Source: an uncultured Collinsella sp. (GTDB lineage: Bacteria > Actinomycetota > Coriobacteriia > Coriobacteriales > Coriobacteriaceae). From it: 64,000 nucleotides of DNA. Both the position numbers and the translations under genes were made by a program. Positions 60,068 through 64,000 of this stretch are shown piece by piece. Within the stretch, counting starts at the first letter, position 1; every line of letters begins with the position of its first letter. The DNA is taken from contig UQHO01000007.1 of assembly GCA_900540995.1 (NCBI GenBank), positions 1-64,000 on the forward strand, given 5' to 3'. The notes beneath the pieces are model-generated. The model saw only the letters and a list, made by a program, of their open reading frames with translations, searched no databases and was not told the DNA's origin.

Positions 60068-61108
60068 CTACCTCACCCGCTTCTTCAACATGAGCGCGAT
60101 AACCACCGGCGCGCCGAAGATGGCGGTGACGGCGCTGATGGAAAGCTCGACGGGAGAGAACAGCGTGCGCGCGATCAAATCGCAGCCCGCGCAGAAGATG
60201 GCGCCTCCCAAGAAGCACGCAGGAATCACGCGGATGGGCTTCGACGACTTTATCGCCGACTTCACGAGATGTGGAACCGCGATGCCTACGAACGACACCG
60301 GACCGGCGAACGCGGTCACGCAGGCGGAGAGCATGCTCGCTAGAAGAACGAGCACCACGCGGAAGCGTGCGACGTTCACGCCGACGCTTTTCGCGTAGGC
60401 TTCTCCCAGCTGGAAGGCGGAAAGGGGCTTCGATATCGCGAATACGCATGCGCTCACGGTGATCACCACGACCGCGATGACCGCGACGTCGTCCCAGCTC
60501 GAACCCGAGAAGCTACCCAAAGACCAGTTGTGCAGGTTCACGATGGACTGGTCGTCGGCGAAGGCGATGAGGAAGTTCGTCGCCGCCGAGCAGATGTATC
60601 CCACCATGACGCCCGCCACGATGAGCATGGCCATGGAACTTATGCGCCGTGCGATGAGGAGCACGAAGCCGATGGTGATAAGCGAGCCCAGAAACGCTGC
60701 GGCCACCATGGCCAGCGAGGACATGGCCTGGTTCGCGCCCAGAAGTACGATCATCGTAAGCGCTACGACGAACTTTGCACCCGAGGAGACGCCCAAGATG
60801 AACGGGTCGGCGATGGGGTTGTTGAAAAACGTCTGCAGCAGGAACCCGGAGAGCGAAAGTGCCCCGCCGAGAAGCACGGCTGAAAGCACGCGCGGCAGGC
60901 GAATCTCCCAGATGACTTGGCTTTCCATGGAATTTGCCGCGCCGCCCGAAAGGATGCCGGGGATGTGGTCTGCGGGCACGAGCACGCTCCCGATGCACAG
61001 ATTGGCCCCGACGAGCACGATGAGGGCAACAGCGAGCAGCGCCGTCACGACGCGACACCGCGCGGCGCGCCCCGATTCGTCGTATGCCATGGAAAGTCGG
61101 TTTCTCAT
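60068..61108 (-). CDS. FecCD-family ABC permease
   Basis: 346 residues, about ten helices. FecCD blocks are clear: IRLPRVLSAVLLGGALSLSG, NPIADPFILGVSSGAKF and FVGIAVPHLVKS near the C-terminus, where it docks to the ATPase. Family substrates are ferric siderophores, haem and cobalamin. ATG 61108 is used; ATG 61090 is an alternative. Spaced 4 bases from the binding-protein gene. Confidence 0.93.
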   Translation of the reverse strand: MRNRLSMAYDESGRAARCRVVTALLAVALIVLVGANLCIGSVLVPADHIPGILSGGAANSMESQVIWEIRLPRVLSAVLLGGALSLSGFLLQTFFNNPIADPFILGVSSGAKFVVALTMIVLLGANQAMSSLAMVAAAFLGSLITIGFVLLIARRISSMAMLIVAGVMVGYICSAATNFLIAFADDQSIVNLHNWSLGSFSGSSWDDVAVIAVVVITVSACVFAISKPLSAFQLGEAYAKSVGVNVARFRVVLVLLASMLSACVTAFAGPVSFVGIAVPHLVKSAIKSSKPIRVIPACFLGGAIFCAGCDLIARTLFSPVELSISAVTAIFGAPVVIALMLKKRVR

Positions 61109-61112
61109 GGCG

Positions 61113-62684
61113 CTAGCCGAGCTTCCTCAGATAATGGAAGTCGCTCGCGTCATCGCCGGCGAACGCCCCGTGCAGCTCGTCGATAATGTCGGCGGTGGAA
61201 GTCATCTGCTGGTACATGTCGGCGCTTGTGACCCAGACGTTGCCGTTCTTCACGGCTTTGAACTGCGACAATAGCGCGTTTTTGCCTACGAAGTCGTTCA
61301 AGGTGGCAACCGATTCGTCGATGGTGCCGTTGTAGACGATGATGTCGGCATCCTTCGCCATTGCGTAGAAGCGCTCCATTTCGAGCGTTACTGACGAACC
61401 TGACGTCGACGCCGACTGCGCGTCATCGAGCGCGTAGCTGCCGCCTGCAAGCTCGATCATCTGCGCCACGTAGTCGCCCGCCCGCCGCGTGACGGCGGCC
61501 CCGTTCGAGTTAATGTAGAAATACGCCACGGTTTTACCTGACGACGCGAGCCCCGACGTTTGCTCGACGCGGGCCTTCTGCTCGTTGAACAGGTGCATGG
61601 CCTCGTCTTCCTTGTCGAACAGGACGCCGAAAAGCTTAATCCACTCGACGCGCCCGAGTGCTTCGGGCTCGCTCGACGACTGTTCGGTGAGCACGACGAG
61701 CCCGAGCTTCTGCAGCTTTTCCTTCACATCGGGCGTGTGGTTGATCATGGTGTTCTCGATGGCGAGCGTGCAGCCCGAGGCCGATATTCGCTCGTAGTCG
61801 GGCGCGCTGTACTTGCCGCCGTAGGCGATCGCCCCACTTTCGAGCGCGCTTTTGAAGCCCGCGACCGAGCAATCGTCGGCCTTCGTGCCCGACATTAAGA
61901 TATTGTCGTTCGCATCGAGCGCGTCGACCAGGCACATCGTTGCCGACGACACGAGGTACACCTTGTCGGCGGGGCGCCTTATGACCGCGATGTCGGAGCT
62001 CAACCCATCAGGTACCTTCGCATCTTGCGGCACCACGAGGAAGCGCTCCCCGTTCGAAATGCAGATAAGCCGCAGGCCGCCTTCGTACTCGTCGACAGTG
62101 AAGTGCTTGGCGTATTCAAGCTGAAGCGCCCCCGTCGGCTCCCAGCCGCAGCCCAAATCGGCGTTGTGGAAGTCGGCCGCGGCGCTTGAAGCCGTTCCCG
62201 CAGGGGAGCCGCCGCTTGCATCGTTGCCCGATTTCTCCTTCATGGTGGATGAGTCGAAGTGGAGCGTGTAGTCGATGGTATGCGGCGTCGACATGGCGAC
62301 GGTCTCGGCCGACACGGCGATGTCCTCGTCGAGCGTGACGGGTATCTCGAACGTGGAGTTGCCGCCGTCGTTTACGGGCGCGTAGTCCACGCCGTCGACG
62401 GTCATCTTGTCGTAGTTTGAACTCGACCAGGTGATGGTCGCGGTGTAGGTGTCGCCATCCTTCACAATTGTGGTGGGTGAGGCGATGCTTGCGCGCCCTG
62501 ACCCGCCGGAAAGCGAGACACTCACAGTGTATTCCTGAGAGCCCGCCGTGCCACCGGTCGCGTTCGGGCTCGCACTGCACCCCGCGAAGGGAATCGCGAG
62601 CAGGGCGACGAGAACGCAGGCGATCGCGCGCGCCGCGATGCTGTGGCGCTTCCTGTTTTCCCCCTTGGGAAGAATCGACCGCAT
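61113..62684 (-). CDS. Lipoprotein receptor: beta-domain fused to BtuF/FepB-type binding protein
   Basis: 523 residues. A signal peptide ends in a lipobox with Cys36 (IPFAGC). Residues about 50-150 form a strand-rich domain (DGDTYTATITWSSSNYDKM, later FEIPVTLDEDIAV); residues about 190-523 are a periplasmic-binding-protein fold of the BtuF/FepB type (YISTING-like ISASGCTLAIENTMI, VAYFYINSNGAAV). The first domain resembles the next lipoprotein. Its position with a chelatase suggests a tetrapyrrole or metal ligand. Confidence 0.88.
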   Translation of the reverse strand: MRSILPKGENRKRHSIAARAIACVLVALLAIPFAGCSASPNATGGTAGSQEYTVSVSLSGGSGRASIASPTTIVKDGDTYTATITWSSSNYDKMTVDGVDYAPVNDGGNSTFEIPVTLDEDIAVSAETVAMSTPHTIDYTLHFDSSTMKEKSGNDASGGSPAGTASSAAADFHNADLGCGWEPTGALQLEYAKHFTVDEYEGGLRLICISNGERFLVVPQDAKVPDGLSSDIAVIRRPADKVYLVSSATMCLVDALDANDNILMSGTKADDCSVAGFKSALESGAIAYGGKYSAPDYERISASGCTLAIENTMINHTPDVKEKLQKLGLVVLTEQSSSEPEALGRVEWIKLFGVLFDKEDEAMHLFNEQKARVEQTSGLASSGKTVAYFYINSNGAAVTRRAGDYVAQMIELAGGSYALDDAQSASTSGSSVTLEMERFYAMAKDADIIVYNGTIDESVATLNDFVGKNALLSQFKAVKNGNVWVTSADMYQQMTSTADIIDELHGAFAGDDASDFHYLRKLG

Positions 62685-62688
62685 GGCG

Positions 62689-63222
62689 TTACTTCAGTGC
62701 GTCGGCGCGCAGATCGACGCCGGCGGATTCGAACACGAGCGTGCGGTCGTACCACTGCTCTTTTCTAATACTCCACGCGGCACAGGCGGTGTCCTCGTCG
62801 AGCGCATCAACGGGCACGTCGTAGGTGTACTTGCCTTCCGCGTTTTCCACATAGGGGATGAAGTCGGCCTCGCTCGCGGCGGCAGCCTCGTCGCCCGTGC
62901 CCATGAAGAGCTTGCCGTAGCCCGTGCCGGAAAGCGTCATCACGCAGTGCATGGAGCCGTTTTCCACGATGAGCTGGGCGTCCACAATCCTGAACATGTT
63001 CGAGCTGGAATCTACGGTGATCGGATAGGTGCCGTCGGCCACCTTGTCGGCGGTGATGGGGGCAGCGCTTGCGTCCTCGGGCGCATCGGCCGCCTGTTCG
63101 GTTTTTTCCTGGGAATCGGCATCGCTTGCCTTTGCGCTGTCGATTGAATTTCCGCCGCAGCCGGCGAGCGAGAACGCGAAAAGCGCCGCCGACAGGGCGA
63201 AGGCGAGGGTTTTCTTCAACAT
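62689..63222 (-). CDS. Small lipoprotein with NEAT-like beta domain
   Basis: 177 residues from ATG 63222, behind AAAGGAA. Lipobox LAGC at residues 19-22, then an acidic Ser/Ala linker to about 60 and a strand-rich domain (DGTYPITVDSSSNMFRIVDA, MTLSGTGYGKLFMGTGDE, VPVDALDEDTACAAWSI). The DxDED-A segment and flanking strands align by eye with the N-terminal domain of the receptor gene next door. NEAT-like haem binding is a suggestion, not shown. Confidence 0.8.
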   Translation of the reverse strand: MLKKTLAFALSAALFAFSLAGCGGNSIDSAKASDADSQEKTEQAADAPEDASAAPITADKVADGTYPITVDSSSNMFRIVDAQLIVENGSMHCVMTLSGTGYGKLFMGTGDEAAAASEADFIPYVENAEGKYTYDVPVDALDEDTACAAWSIRKEQWYDRTLVFESAGVDLRADALK

Positions 63223-63248
63223 GAAGGGGTTCCTTTCAATCGCTTCGA

Positions 63249-63331
63249 CCGCCCGCGCCGTGCGGTGGGCGGGCGGGATGCGAATGCAACGGGCATGCGC
63301 CGTCAGTCGGGGAAGGCGCATGCCCGTTGCA
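63249..63331. promoter_or_regulatory. Two hairpins between the chelatase and lipoprotein genes
   Basis: CCGCCCGC/GCGGGCGG (63249-63276) and a perfect 17-bp stem TGCAACGGGCATGCGCC (63285-63301) with its complement at 63315-63331. No T-run, so they may separate expression levels of the two genes by processing or partial termination. Confidence 0.55.
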
Positions 63332-63366
63332 CGGGGACGCGACCGGCGCCCCCGTGCGCGGCGAGT

Positions 63367-64000
63367 TTACAGCTTGGCGATGGCGTCGTCCACGTGCGAG
63401 ACGTAGATGTCGTCGACCGCGACGTTCTGTCCCAGACCCTGGAGCAGGCACGTCACTTCGAAGCCGGCGGCCACGAACTTCGAAGCCCAGCTGTCGGGGT
63501 CGGTCTCGTCTGCCATGTCGTTGTTCGCGTGGTCGCCCGCGACCACCATGAACGGCGCGAGCACGGCCTTCTTGTAGCCTGCGGCGCTCGCGGCGGCGAT
63601 AACATCCTCGCAGGTCGGTTCAGCCTCGACGGTGCCGACGAAGAACTGCGTCAAGCCCTCGTTCTTAAACACTTCCTGCATCTTGGCATAGTCGGCGTTG
63701 GAATCGGCTTCGGTGCCGTGGCCCATGAGGCACAGCGCCGTCTTGCCGTCGTCGAAGGACGCCATGTTCTCCTTAATGGCTGCGGCCACCTTCTTGTAGT
63801 CGTCGTCGGAGGTGAGCAGCGGGTCGCCGAGCGAGATTTTGTCGAACTTGTCGGCGTACTTGTCGAGCTCGTCTTTCACGTCGGTGTATTCCAGGCCACC
63901 CATGAGATGCGTCGGCTGCACGACGATTTCCTTCACGCCGTCTTCCACGCAGCGGTCGAGCGCCTCGGTCATGTTGTCGATCGTGATGCCGTCGCGCTTC
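63367..64000 (-). CDS. cbiK: CbiK-type sirohydrochlorin cobalt chelatase, 5' end outside window
   Basis: 211 codons are visible, running off the right edge (internal frame KRDGITIDNMTEAL upstream). CbiK metal and catalytic residues are seen: VVQPTHLMGGLEYTD (His), ALCLMGHGTEADSN (His), FVGTVEAEPTCEDV (Glu) and VAGDHANNDMADE (His). CbiK inserts Co2+ into sirohydrochlorin for B12 or, in secreted forms, may handle haem. Whether it has a signal peptide cannot be seen. Probably first gene of the cluster with the receptor, permease and ATPase. Confidence 0.9.
   Translation of the reverse strand, partial: KRDGITIDNMTEALDRCVEDGVKEIVVQPTHLMGGLEYTDVKDELDKYADKFDKISLGDPLLTSDDDYKKVAAAIKENMASFDDGKTALCLMGHGTEADSNADYAKMQEVFKNEGLTQFFVGTVEAEPTCEDVIAAASAAGYKKAVLAPFMVVAGDHANNDMADETDPDSWASKFVAAGFEVTCLLQGLGQNVAVDDIYVSHVDDAIAKL

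Noticed and set aside
58865..60343. 492-codon plus-strand frame opposite the ABC ATPase and permease
   Set aside because: The minus-strand ATPase and permease have clear motifs; the plus frame has none and spans two genes.
1..64000. CRISPR array, prophage or rRNA operon
   Set aside because: No regularly spaced direct repeats, phage structural genes or rRNA sequence were seen.

Overview
The window looks like chromosomal DNA of a high-GC Gram-positive of the Coriobacteriia, most likely Collinsella or a close relative. This rests on strong G/C at third codon positions, a low-GC-Gram-positive-style T-box leader in front of ileS, frequent GTG/TTG starts behind AGGAG-type ribosome sites, the yceD-rpmF-plsX-acpP-rnc-smc-ftsY-ffh order, and HPr/EI plus a fructose-type PTS. 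The genus is inference from gene content, not a database result.

Layout. 1-9.3 kb: a coiled-coil protein tail, YceD, L32, PlsX, ACP, RNase III, SMC, FtsY and Ffh, all on + and tightly packed. 9.3-16.7 kb: a minus-strand DUF134-NifX fusion with a metal-binding tail, facing thyA-folA across a twin palindrome; then a SpoU methyltransferase, a MATE pump, a cobalamin adenosyltransferase that appears to start at CTG, and FtsH. 16.7-18.9 kb: a scar with recombinase and IS3 transposase remnants and an AT-rich peptidase E gene of foreign composition. 18.9-29.7 kb: an iron-type alcohol dehydrogenase, T-box plus ileS, lspA, a pseudouridine synthase, a membrane glycosyltransferase, a small prepilin-type peptidase, a dGTPase-like HD protein and rarA. 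29.7-33.3 kb: a DUF948-like protein, an RsbW-like anti-sigma protein, a SigB-type sigma factor and an AI-2E-type permease. 33.5-46.7 kb: alaS-ruvX-mltG-yqeG-aroK-(degenerate aroB)-pepP-efp-asp23-nusB-xseB-tlyA-nadK-recN, a long housekeeping run. 46.7-54.7 kb: an RpiR regulator facing a fructose-type PTS permease, then HPr, EI and two tandem PfkB sugar-phosphate kinases, which together form a sugar uptake and phosphorylation unit. 54.8-58.7 kb: CCA-adding-type enzyme, two identical tRNA-Glu(CUC) genes, a UPF0104-type membrane protein and a TetR regulator with a strong palindromic operator. 58.7-64 kb: directly after an IS3 fragment, a minus-strand tetrapyrrole/metal cluster (CbiK-like chelatase cut by the window edge, lipoprotein, fused lipoprotein receptor, FecCD permease, ATPase with a long C-terminal extension).

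The most unusual signals are: (1) a family of perfect or near-perfect inverted repeats just 3' of stop codons, many carrying a GGGAC core, including a 41-bp element present twice and a perfect 34-bp repeat; (2) an AroB-family protein whose catalytic and zinc motifs have all been replaced, sitting next to an intact shikimate kinase; (3) the DUF134-NifX/His-Cys-tail protein with two TGRCATATGTCA sites spaced 53 bp apart; (4) a beta-type domain shared by the small lipoprotein and the N-terminus of the substrate-binding protein in the chelatase cluster. No CRISPR array, prophage or rRNA operon was seen.
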